Positions 34,806 through 41,866 of a stretch of 64,000 bases of DNA are shown in pieces. How positions within the stretch are numbered: the stretch's first letter is position 1; each line of letters opens with the position of its first letter. The translations under genes and the position numbers were made by a program. The stretch comes from Alloalcanivorax gelatiniphagus (GTDB lineage: Bacteria; Pseudomonadota; Gammaproteobacteria; Pseudomonadales; Alcanivoracaceae). The DNA lies in assembly GCF_005938655.1 (NCBI RefSeq), contig NZ_VCQT01000046.1, positions 124,001 through 188,000 of the forward strand, written 5' to 3'. Below the pieces are notes generated by a model. The model was not told where the DNA came from. It was given only the letters and a program-made list of their open reading frames with translations, and searched no databases.

Positions 34806-35219
34806 ATGGCGAACCTTATGGGCCATGATCTTGATGCGCTGGTAGACCTGCTCCGCGATACCGTCGCCGAGCTACGCGCCGTCTTCCTGTTCGGCAGCGC
34901 GGCGGACCACACCGACGGCAAGGACAGCGACCTGGATATCGCACTTTTAAGCAACCAGCCCCTTGATCCCCTGCTGCTATGGGAGCTGTCCTCAACGCTG
35001 GCTGATCTGGCCGGATGCCCGGTGGATCTGGTGGACCTGAGACAGGCCAGCACCGTCATGAAATATCAGGTGGTCAGTAAAGGACAGGTGTTGTGGCAGG
35101 CCGATCATGCCGGCGACCTTTTTGTCTCCGTCGCCCAGCGCGAATACTGGGACTGGGAAATTACCCGGCGCCCGATTATGGAACGGATCCGGGAAACGGG
35201 GTCCGTCTATGGTCGATGA
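34806..35219 (+). CDS. mntA: MntA-type nucleotidyltransferase antitoxin
   Basis: Minimal nucleotidyltransferase of 137 residues that pairs with the HEPN protein downstream. The polymerase-beta-fold signature GSX10DXD is exact: G30-S31, then D42 and D44 (GSAADHTDGKDSDLDIAL), with a third acidic residue likely in VDLVDLR. In studied MntA/HepT systems the enzyme neutralises HepT by adding AMP to a tyrosine near the HEPN active site. The gene ends inside hepT (11-bp overlap), as expected for a co-translated toxin-antitoxin pair. ATG 34806 is used, and ATG 34818 is possible. Confidence 0.85.
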   Translation: MANLMGHDLDALVDLLRDTVAELRAVFLFGSAADHTDGKDSDLDIALLSNQPLDPLLLWELSSTLADLAGCPVDLVDLRQASTVMKYQVVSKGQVLWQADHAGDLFVSVAQREYWDWEITRRPIMERIRETGSVYGR

Positions 35220-35622
35220 CGTTATTGTCAATAAAGCCGCCACCATTGAGCATTGCTGCAATCGGGCCCGGGAAGAGTATCGCAACGCCGGCCGGCATTT
35301 TCCGCAAGATTTCACCCGGCAGGACGCGGCGATTCTGAACATACAACGTGCCTGCGAAGCCGCCATTGATCTGGCCGCCTACCTGGTGAAACGGGATCGT
35401 CTGGGCGTGCCGCAAAGTTCCGGAGACCTGTTCAACCTGCTGGCCGACAGCGCTTATATCGAAGGCAGGCTGGGCGAAGTGCTCCGGAAGATGGTCGGCT
35501 TTCGAAATACCGCCGTGCACAATTATCAGAAGATGCAGCTGCCCATCGTGGTGGCCATCATCGAGCGCCACCTGGATGATCTGGTGGAATTCGCGCGTAT
35601 CGCACTGCAACAACCGGACTGA
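35209..35622 (+). CDS. hepT: HepT-type HEPN ribonuclease toxin
   Basis: HEPN-domain protein of 137 residues, helical throughout. It has the catalytic RX4HXY motif R99-NTAV-H104-N-Y106 and the flanking NIQRACEAAIDLAAYLV helix characteristic of the DUF86/HepT group. HEPN toxins cleave RNA, and the tyrosine is the known AMPylation target in homologous systems. The start is ATG 35209, which overlaps mntA by 11 bases. An upstream in-frame ATG at 35107 would lie deep inside mntA and add unrelated residues. Confidence 0.85.
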   Translation: MVDDVIVNKAATIEHCCNRAREEYRNAGRHFPQDFTRQDAAILNIQRACEAAIDLAAYLVKRDRLGVPQSSGDLFNLLADSAYIEGRLGEVLRKMVGFRNTAVHNYQKMQLPIVVAIIERHLDDLVEFARIALQQPD

Positions 35623-35739
35623 CCCCAGTCGACCGCTTAAAACCCTGTTAAACCGCGACACCGCCCGCTGGCTCACCGGCGGGCGAGCTTCTATGATAAA
35701 AGCCTGTGACAGGCTGGCCTTTCGCCAAGGAGCCCCACC

Positions 35740-36114
35740 ATGCGACCGCCTTTTCCCCGTACCCTCGCCACGCTGACCCTCGGCACCCTGCTGCTCAGCG
35801 CCTGCGCCTCCACCGACCGCGTTATCGTTGATAAGCAGAACGTGGACGAAGCCCGATACCAACAGGATCTGGCCGAGTGCCAGGCCACCGCCGACCAGGT
35901 TGGCACCGGCCGTGACGCCGCAGAAGGCGCCGTGGGCGGCGCCGTCATCGGCGGCCTGCTCGGCGCCATCTTCGGCAACTCCGGCACCGCCGCCACCATG
36001 GCCGGCGGCGGCGCGGTGGTCGGCGGCGCCAGCAAGGCCGGCGGCGCCCAACAGGAGAAGGAACAGGTGCTGAAGAACTGTATGCGTGGGCGGGGTTATC
36101 GGGTGTTGAACTGA
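35740..36114 (+). CDS. Glycine-zipper lipoprotein
   Basis: A 124-residue outer-membrane-type lipoprotein with lipobox LLSAC (lipidated Cys about residue 22). A polar segment is followed by a glycine-zipper membrane stretch (GAVGGAVIGGLLGAIFGN...MAGGGAVVGGASKAGG) and a short conserved C-terminus, CMRGRGYRVLN. Such proteins insert in or associate with the outer membrane, but their function is generally unclear. A diverged copy of its last 12 codons lies alone at 37146-37181, beyond the second nucleotidyltransferase/HEPN pair. Confidence 0.82.
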   Translation: MRPPFPRTLATLTLGTLLLSACASTDRVIVDKQNVDEARYQQDLAECQATADQVGTGRDAAEGAVGGAVIGGLLGAIFGNSGTAATMAGGGAVVGGASKAGGAQQEKEQVLKNCMRGRGYRVLN

Positions 36115-36222
36115 GGTGAAATCGCGCCATTGAGGCGCTGATTACCCGCCATACCCGCCCTGTTCGCGTGTTTCCACGATTCGGGTAACATGAGAACGAC
36201 ACTCGGTATAGCGAATCCGGCA

Positions 36223-36522
36223 ATGCGACTCAGCGACACCCAGGTCGAAACGATCAAAAGCGCCGTGGCGGAAATTTTCGGCACCCAGGCACGGGTGCGC
36301 CTGTTCGGGTCGCGACTGGACGATCAGGCCCGCGGCGGCGATATAGATCTGATCGTCACCCTTCCACACCCCTGCACCCAACGTGTGGAAAAAGAGTTGA
36401 GACTCGCCGCCCGGCTGCAACTTCGGCTAGGCGATCAGCCTTTCGACATTCTGGTGGTTGACCCGGATGTTGTACTCAACCCCGTTCACGACCACGCCCT
36501 GGCCACCGGACGACCTCTATGA
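36223..36522 (+). CDS. Second nucleotidyltransferase (MNT) antitoxin-like protein
   Basis: A 99-residue minimal nucleotidyltransferase, unlike the one at 34806. The signature is G29-S30 followed nine residues later by D40-I-D42 (LFGSRLDDQARGGDIDLIV), with a further acidic strand FDILVVD. Start ATG 36223 (MRLSDTQV) gives the common family N-terminus, and ATG 36190 would add 11 residues. Neither has a strong ribosome site. Its stop overlaps the next gene by ATGA, again the architecture of a paired antitoxin. Confidence 0.82.
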   Translation: MRLSDTQVETIKSAVAEIFGTQARVRLFGSRLDDQARGGDIDLIVTLPHPCTQRVEKELRLAARLQLRLGDQPFDILVVDPDVVLNPVHDHALATGRPL

Positions 36523-37046
36523 CGGACACCAAATCGTGGTCGCAGCTGCTTCCAGTGGATCGTCTGCTGTGGACCCTGGATCTGGTCCAACGGGAGGGTG
36601 CGCACCTTCTCTATAGCTGGCGAAGTCTATTCTCGGGCGATCTCGACCCTGACCTGAACTGGGTGAAGGCCCTTGAAGAGCACCCGGAGGAGGCCGTCCG
36701 ACTGGAAGCCTTCGTGTCCCGGTTTGGCCGAATGCAGGACACGATGGCCGATAAGCTGATTCCCCGATGGCTGGACGCGCTTGCCGAATCACCCGGTAGT
36801 CAGATCGAGAACTTGAACCGTGCTGAACGGCTTCAAGTTATTGAAAGCACCGAGGAGTGGCTGATGGCCCGCAAACTCCGCAACCGGCTGGTGCATGAAT
36901 ATATGCGTAACGCTCGGGATTTCGCTGAAGCACTCCAGCAAGCTCGGAGCCAGTCGTTGATGCTTATTGACAGTTACAACCGTCTCCGCGCGGACATTAT
37001 CAAGCGTCTTGCCATTAACGAAGATCGGCTTCCTAAGCCTCTCTGA
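36519..37046 (+). CDS. Second HEPN toxin-like protein
   Basis: A 175-residue helical protein with the HEPN signature RX4HXY at R121-NRLV-H126-E-Y128 (MARKLRNRLVHEYM). It is longer than the first HepT and shares no obvious sequence with it outside the motif, so it belongs to another HEPN subgroup. It is translationally coupled to the preceding nucleotidyltransferase (ATGA). The pair looks like a complete toxin-antitoxin module. Lower GC content than the core genes suggests acquisition. Confidence 0.78.
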   Translation: MTDTKSWSQLLPVDRLLWTLDLVQREGAHLLYSWRSLFSGDLDPDLNWVKALEEHPEEAVRLEAFVSRFGRMQDTMADKLIPRWLDALAESPGSQIENLNRAERLQVIESTEEWLMARKLRNRLVHEYMRNARDFAEALQQARSQSLMLIDSYNRLRADIIKRLAINEDRLPKPL

Positions 37047-37102
37047 GCCGCCCTTGGTAAGCAAAAACCACTATACAATCATCTCGTTACGGTGGTCCGA
37101 CC

Positions 37103-37143
37103 CTGAATTACTGCCCTGAATTACTCTGAATTACTGAATGACT
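37103..37143. repeat. Short direct repeats of CTGAATTACT
   Basis: Copies at 37103-37112, 37116-37125 and 37126-37135, plus a variant at 37134-37143. They sit immediately before the orphan lipoprotein 3' end, where a junction would be. Confidence 0.85.
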
Positions 37144-37145
37144 CC

Positions 37146-37181
37146 TGCATGCGCGGGCGCGGCTATCGGGTTCTTAGCTGA
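37146..37181 (+). pseudogene. Orphan 3' end of a glycine-zipper lipoprotein gene
   Basis: Twelve codons translate to CMRGRGYRVLS-stop, almost identical to the end of the intact lipoprotein (CMRGRGYRVLN-stop, 36079-36114). The DNA differs at about eight positions, mostly third codon positions, so it derives from a diverged homologue rather than a recent copy. No similarity exists upstream of the TGC codon. The opposite strand here forms the last codons of the O-antigen-ligase-like gene. Confidence 0.75.
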
Positions 37182-38479
37182 GCGCCGGCCGGCGATAACC
37201 AGGTTTCCGTGCCACCCTGTAACCAGAACCTGGGCTTTTGCAGTACCTGGCCATCAATCGCCTGCCAGTAGCTGATAACCATGAACAGGTAGCAGGCCGC
37301 CAGCGCCGCACCGGCCAAGGTGCCGGTGATCAACCGGGCGGGCGGCAGGGCGGGCGCGGCCATCGGCCAGGACGACGCCACGAACCCTACCGCGATCGTC
37401 ACCATCAACATGGTGGCCGGAATCATCGGCAATCCGCTGAATTGGCTGTGTACCGCGAACGCCACCAGAACGGCCAGCCCCGGCAGCCCCACCGGGTTGG
37501 CCATGATCCGCTCCCTGGCCCGCCAGAGAACGGCGCCCATGAACGCCAGAATACCCAGAATCAGCGCCGTGCAAACAAAGCCCACTTCGTACAGCGTGGT
37601 CAGAATAGTATTGTGGGCGTGCCCGAGAAGCTCCCCGGAGATCCCCGCATAACTTAGCGGGCCATGCCCCAGCCAAGGAGATTCCAGGGCCCCGTTCCAG
37701 GCCTTCAGGTAAAGCTCAATACGACCGCTGTCTTCGGTGAGCGGCCGCGCACTTGGAAAGGCATGGGCACTGGTCAGCAATAATGCGATACGCAACAGCC
37801 CGTAAAGCAGCAAGCCGCCTGCCACGGCGACCAACTGGCCCCGCAGGTAACCGCTCACCTGTTTTTGGTGCCGGTGCAGCAGACACAAACCCGCCACCAC
37901 CAGCCAGGCCAGAAAAGAACCTCGGGAACCGATCGCCAGCAAAAGAAACGCGATCCATACGGAGAGCAGGTTAATGATGTGGCGGACCGCCCGCCGCTCT
38001 GCTGGAAAGGGCGAGGCAAGGCCTGGCAGGATCAACAGGGTCGCCAGCAAAAAGCCGGCGGCATGATTGACGTTTGAAAAACCGAAGACCAGGTACACCT
38101 TGGAAAACACGCCGGAGAGCGCCAGCGCGGCCGCGCCGAGTACGGAATAAAGCAGATAAACGCCGAGCCCGAACAGTACCGTGGCCGAGAACGCCCTCTT
38201 GAGCGAAACACCACTCCCCGCCCAGGCGTGCCCGAACCCCACCATCAGGGAAATATACAGAACGGGCCGGAGAACCGCTGCCCACAGGAAGCTGACACCA
38301 TAGGCATGCCAGGCTGAGAGAAGCGCACCCAGCACCACCGCCAGGACCACGACGGAGAGCACGGGACGATCAGCCCATCGTGCCACCAGATAAGGAAAGG
38401 AAAGCGCCCCCGCAAACACCAGCCAGAACACCTCCACCCAGCGCTGGAAGTCGAATTCCTGGACCGACACCACCCTCAA
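37163..38479 (-). CDS. O-antigen ligase/polymerase family membrane protein, possible pilin glycosyltransferase
   Basis: A Wzy_C-family membrane protein, 438 residues as delimited, with about 10-12 transmembrane segments. The conserved periplasmic loop has GRIELYLKAWNGALESPWLGHGPLSYAG followed by HAHNTILTTLYEVG. SRGSFLAW is also typical. Family members transfer or polymerise lipid-linked glycans (WaaL, Wzy, PglL, TfpO). Its place just downstream of pilA and dsbC, plus the C-terminal serine of the pilin, suggests TfpO/PilO-like pilin glycosylation. Start uncertain: TTG 38479 lacks a ribosome site. The frame is open back into dsbC and encodes another hydrophobic helix, so the true start may be a rare codon near 38570. 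The last codons overlap an orphan lipoprotein remnant. Confidence 0.78.
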   Translation of the reverse strand: MRVVSVQEFDFQRWVEVFWLVFAGALSFPYLVARWADRPVLSVVVLAVVLGALLSAWHAYGVSFLWAAVLRPVLYISLMVGFGHAWAGSGVSLKRAFSATVLFGLGVYLLYSVLGAAALALSGVFSKVYLVFGFSNVNHAAGFLLATLLILPGLASPFPAERRAVRHIINLLSVWIAFLLLAIGSRGSFLAWLVVAGLCLLHRHQKQVSGYLRGQLVAVAGGLLLYGLLRIALLLTSAHAFPSARPLTEDSGRIELYLKAWNGALESPWLGHGPLSYAGISGELLGHAHNTILTTLYEVGFVCTALILGILAFMGAVLWRARERIMANPVGLPGLAVLVAFAVHSQFSGLPMIPATMLMVTIAVGFVASSWPMAAPALPPARLITGTLAGAALAACYLFMVISYWQAIDGQVLQKPRFWLQGGTETWLSPAGAQLRTR

Positions 38480-38571
38480 CCAGGGCTGAAGAATGACCAG
38501 CAGCCCGGCGGCGACAGTGAAAAGCAGGGCCGCGCCAGCCCACCGAAATGGCCGCGACGGGGACAGAGCGG

Positions 38572-39297
38572 TCAGCCCCCGTCCTTCAGTGACTCGACCA
38601 TTTTGCTGATTACCGACACCGGCTGGTAGCCACTGACCACGGAGCCGTCCTCGAAAATCAGGGTCGGGGTACCTTGCAGACCAATTTGCTGGCCCAGCAG
38701 GTACTGCTGTTTGACCGGATTATCGCAGGCCGGGGCCTTGATGCGATTATCATCCATAGCCCTGGAGAACTCTTTCCGGCGGTCCTTGGAGCACCAGACA
38801 GCCACCATGGTATCGAAGGCGTCCGACTTCAGGCCCTGCCTCGGGTAAGCCAGGTAGCGCACGGTGATACCCGCCTCATTGAGGTCTTCCATTTCTTCAT
38901 GCAGCTTGTGACAGAAAGGACAGGTGGTATCGGTGAAGACGGTAACCACCGCCTTCTCATCGTCAGCGGGGAACACGATCATATCGGACTCGTCCAGGCC
39001 GGCGATGCTACGGGCAATACCTTCCCGTTCCTGCTGGTCGGTCAGATTGATGGTTCCGCCGTCGGTGGCCTGATAGAGCCGGCCATGCAGGAAGAAACCA
39101 CCGTCCGCACTGGCGTACAGAACCCGGCCACCTTCCAGACCAACGGTGTAAAGCCCTGGCATTTTGCTGGGCTTGATAAACTCGATTTTGGCGCCCAGTT
39201 GGGAGCGCTCCATGGACTTCCGGATAATCTCGGCGTTGTCGTCGGCCAGTGCCAACCCGGCAAAGCCGCCTATGAACAACAGCAGAAAAATTCGCAT
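38572..39297 (-). CDS. dsbC: DsbC-like periplasmic disulfide isomerase
   Basis: Thioredoxin-fold thiol:disulfide isomerase of 241 residues. It has a signal peptide (about 1-18), an N-terminal dimerisation region and the active site C126-P-F-C129 in FTDTTCPFCHKLHEEM. The cis-proline loop is GTPTLIF, and a second structural cysteine pair (AVWC...PACDN) matches DsbC. It is preceded by GGAGAGG and lies 57 bp after pilA, beyond a terminator. Placement next to a six-cysteine pilin suggests the pilin as a client. That link is inferred. Confidence 0.92.
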   Translation of the reverse strand: MRIFLLLFIGGFAGLALADDNAEIIRKSMERSQLGAKIEFIKPSKMPGLYTVGLEGGRVLYASADGGFFLHGRLYQATDGGTINLTDQQEREGIARSIAGLDESDMIVFPADDEKAVVTVFTDTTCPFCHKLHEEMEDLNEAGITVRYLAYPRQGLKSDAFDTMVAVWCSKDRRKEFSRAMDDNRIKAPACDNPVKQQYLLGQQIGLQGTPTLIFEDGSVVSGYQPVSVISKMVESLKDGG

Positions 39298-39308
39298 ATC
39301 CTCTCCAA

Positions 39309-39341
39309 ATAAAAAGGCGCCTCAAGGGCGCCTTTTTATTT
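39309..39341 (-). terminator. Terminator between pilA and dsbC
   Basis: GGCGCC-N5-GGCGCC flanked by A5 and T5, so it can act on either strand. It lies just after the pilA stop and should set pilin mRNA above its neighbours. Confidence 0.9.
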
Positions 39342-39353
39342 AACACTCAGGGA

Positions 39354-39791
39354 TTAAGAACGGAAGTTAGCCGGCACATATTTCGGCTCACAATCGGAGC
39401 TGCCGGTCCAGCCGGTGATCGGGCTGCCGTTGGCATCCGCGCCGACCGGAGTCAGGACCAGATCACAGGCGGTACCCACGCCGGCGCCAGCTTTCACTTT
39501 CACGCGAATGTCGGTGCCGTCAACCACCGCGTCCTCGCAGTACTGGGAACCATTGCTAGCGGTCTGAGAGGTACATCCCGCAACGGAAGCGGAGGTCGGC
39601 ATGGAAGTCTGGGAAGAGTAGTACTCGGTAACCGCGGTCTTACAGGCGGAAATCATGCCCACACACTCGCTCACCTTGGCGCGGGTGGTGTAGTCCTGAT
39701 AAGCCGGCAGCGCCACGGCCGCCAGAATGCCGATGATCGCCACCACGATCATCAGTTCGATCAGCGTAAAACCCTTCTGCACTTGTTTCAT
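39354..39791 (-). CDS. pilA: Type IV major pilin PilA
   Basis: Prepilin of 145 residues with the type IVa leader MKQVQKG cut before Phe8 and the signature [22 protein letters not shown] including Glu5 of the mature protein. The globular part contains six cysteines (43, 50, 73, 85, 109, 134), more than the usual two. The last pair forms the D-loop. It ends in a C-terminal serine (ANFRS), like glycosylated group I pilins of P. aeruginosa. Processing and methylation would be by the nearby PilD. A sigma-54-type promoter lies about 70 bp upstream. Confidence 0.95.
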   Translation of the reverse strand: MKQVQKGFTLIELMIVVAIIGILAAVALPAYQDYTTRAKVSECVGMISACKTAVTEYYSSQTSMPTSASVAGCTSQTASNGSQYCEDAVVDGTDIRVKVKAGAGVGTACDLVLTPVGADANGSPITGWTGSSDCEPKYVPANFRS

Positions 39792-39861
39792 AACAGTCTC
39801 TCCGCACTGGAAACTTTTTTATACGTGCTCACCCCCGAGGCGAGCGCCTGCATCCACTTTA

Positions 39862-39877
39862 TGCAGCTATTGGGCCA
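39862..39877 (-). promoter_or_regulatory. Candidate sigma-54 promoter of pilA
   Basis: On the minus strand TGGCCCAATAGCTGCA has the invariant GG and GC separated by exactly 10 bases and a TGGC/TGCA match to the -24/-12 consensus. The predicted start site near 39851 gives a leader of about 60 nt. Confidence 0.72.
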
Positions 39878-39940
39878 ACTCCTTCACGCCCGGTTTGTCC
39901 GGCATCGCGGGGCGCATAGGGCCTGTCGGGGTGCCTTTTT

Positions 39941-39966
39941 TTGTCACCCGGTGACAGGGTTTGTCA
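39941..39966. promoter_or_regulatory. Repeated TGTCA boxes, possible PilR enhancer
   Basis: TTGTCA at 39941 and 39961, plus TGACA at 39952 forming the palindrome GTCACCCGGTGAC (39943-39955). They lie about 90-115 bp upstream of the predicted pilA start site, where PilR sites are known in Pseudomonas. The remaining 39792-40124 interval shows no gene. Confidence 0.45.
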
Positions 39967-40124
39967 GGTGCCTTGACCTTCAGCGTCAGCTTCAGGCGTC
40001 TTCGCAGCTGTGTTCGCCAAATGTCTGATTACACGCCCTTTACAGCTTCCGGCAAGGCTGCCAATCTCTTGCCCGGGGGTAAGACCTTTTTCCCATAACC
40101 AGACTATTGTTCCGACCATCGCCC

Positions 40125-41846
40125 ATGAATAGTTCCGTATCGTCCCTGAGCGGCCTCGCCCGCCGCCTGGTAAAGGAAGGACATCTGTCCATGGAGGCGG
40201 CGCAGACCGCCACGACGGAGGCCCGCGATGCCAGGACACCCCTGGTTCATCATCTGGTGGCCACCGGCAAGGTGCCGGCCATGGCCGTGGCGCGCTCGGC
40301 GGCGGAGGAGTTCGGCGACCCACTGCTCGACCTGAATGCCTTCTCCCGGGAAAACGTGATCAAGGACATCGTCGACCCCAGGCTGGTGACCAAGCACACC
40401 ATCCTGCCCTTGATGCGCCGTGGCAGCCGCCTGTTCGTGGCGGTGTCCGATCCCACCAACCTGCCCGCACTGGAAGAGATCCGCTTCAACACCGGCCTCA
40501 ATGTGGAAACGGTGATCGTCGAGGACGACAAGTTGCGGCGCTGGATCGACCAGGTGGAGTCGGAGCAGGAAGGCAAGGCGTTCGAGAACCTGGACGATGA
40601 TCTGGACAACCTGGAAACCGCCGATACGGCGCCGGCGCCCAGCGGTGGCGAGGACGCCGGGGCCGGCGCCGATGACGCGCCGATCGTGCGTTTCGTCAAC
40701 AAGCTGCTGCTGGATGCCATCAAGGGCGGCGCCTCGGACCTGCACTTCGAACCCTATGAAAAGAACTACCGGGTGCGGTTCCGCCAGGACGGCATCCTGC
40801 AGACCGTTTCCAAGCCGCCGGTGAACATCGCCAGCAAGCTGGCGGCCCGCCTCAAGGTGATGGCGCGCCTGGATATTTCCGAGCGGCGCGTGCCCCAGGA
40901 CGGGCGCATCAAGCTGAAGATTTCCAAGACCCGGGCCATCGATTTCCGGGTCAATACCTGCCCGACCCTGTTCGGCGAAAAGATCGTACTGCGTATTCTG
41001 GACCCGGAAAGCGCCAAGATGGGCATCGATGCCCTGGGCTATGAGCCGGAACAGAAACAGATGTACATGGACGCCCTGGAAAAACCCCAGGGCATGATTC
41101 TGGTCACCGGCCCCACCGGCTCGGGGAAAACCGTTTCTCTTTATACCGGCGTGAATATTCTGAACACGCCGGAGCGCAATATTTCCACCGCCGAGGATCC
41201 GGTGGAGATCAACCTGGAAGGGGTCAACCAGGTCAACGTCAATCCCAAACAGGGGCTGGATTTTTCCTCCGCCCTGCGGGCGTTCCTGCGTCAGGACCCG
41301 GACGTGGTGCTGGTGGGGGAGATCCGTGACCTGGAGACCGCGGAGATCGCGGTGAAAGCCGCCCAGACCGGTCACCTGGTATTGTCCACCCTGCACACCA
41401 ACAGCGCTCCGGAAACGCTGACCCGGCTGCGCAACATGGGCGTGCCGTCCTTTAATATCGCCACCTCGGTGATCCTGATCATCGCCCAGCGCCTGGCTCG
41501 CCGGCTCTGTGAGCACTGCAAGGAGAAGGTGGACGTGCCCGCTCAGTCCCTGCTTGAGATGGGTTTCACGGACGCCGACCTGCAAACCGGTTTTACTGTG
41601 TACGGCCCCCATGCCGAGGGTTGTGATAAATGCAGGGGGGGCTACAAGGGGCGAGTGGGGATCTACGAAGTCGTCCGCATTACAGACGGCATCAGCCGCA
41701 TCATCATGGAAGAAGGTAATTCCATCCAGATTGGCGATCAGTGCCGTCGGGAAGGCTTCAATGATCTTTACCGATCCGGCCTGATCAAGGTCATGCACGG
41801 TGTCACCAGCCTTGAGGAGGTGAGCCGCGTGACCAGCGGCCATTAA
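40125..41846 (+). CDS. pilB: Type IV pilus assembly ATPase PilB
   Basis: Hexameric ATPase that powers pilus extension. The 573-residue protein has the N-terminal GspE/PilB domain (about 1-160), an acidic Ala/Pro linker and RFVNKLLLDAIKGGASDLHFEPY. It also has Walker A GPTGSGKT, the Asp box, the Walker B region LRQDPDVVLVGEIRDLETAEIA and the His box LSTLHTNSAPETLTRL. Zinc cysteines CEHCKEK and CDKCRGG are present. The start is ATG 40125, giving MNSS as in Pseudomonas PilB. An upstream TTG at 40107 is less likely. It is divergent from pilA and first of pilBCD. Confidence 0.96.
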   Translation: MNSSVSSLSGLARRLVKEGHLSMEAAQTATTEARDARTPLVHHLVATGKVPAMAVARSAAEEFGDPLLDLNAFSRENVIKDIVDPRLVTKHTILPLMRRGSRLFVAVSDPTNLPALEEIRFNTGLNVETVIVEDDKLRRWIDQVESEQEGKAFENLDDDLDNLETADTAPAPSGGEDAGAGADDAPIVRFVNKLLLDAIKGGASDLHFEPYEKNYRVRFRQDGILQTVSKPPVNIASKLAARLKVMARLDISERRVPQDGRIKLKISKTRAIDFRVNTCPTLFGEKIVLRILDPESAKMGIDALGYEPEQKQMYMDALEKPQGMILVTGPTGSGKTVSLYTGVNILNTPERNISTAEDPVEINLEGVNQVNVNPKQGLDFSSALRAFLRQDPDVVLVGEIRDLETAEIAVKAAQTGHLVLSTLHTNSAPETLTRLRNMGVPSFNIATSVILIIAQRLARRLCEHCKEKVDVPAQSLLEMGFTDADLQTGFTVYGPHAEGCDKCRGGYKGRVGIYEVVRITDGISRIIMEEGNSIQIGDQCRREGFNDLYRSGLIKVMHGVTSLEEVSRVTSGH

Positions 41847-41866
41847 TCGGGGGCAAGGGTAAATAC

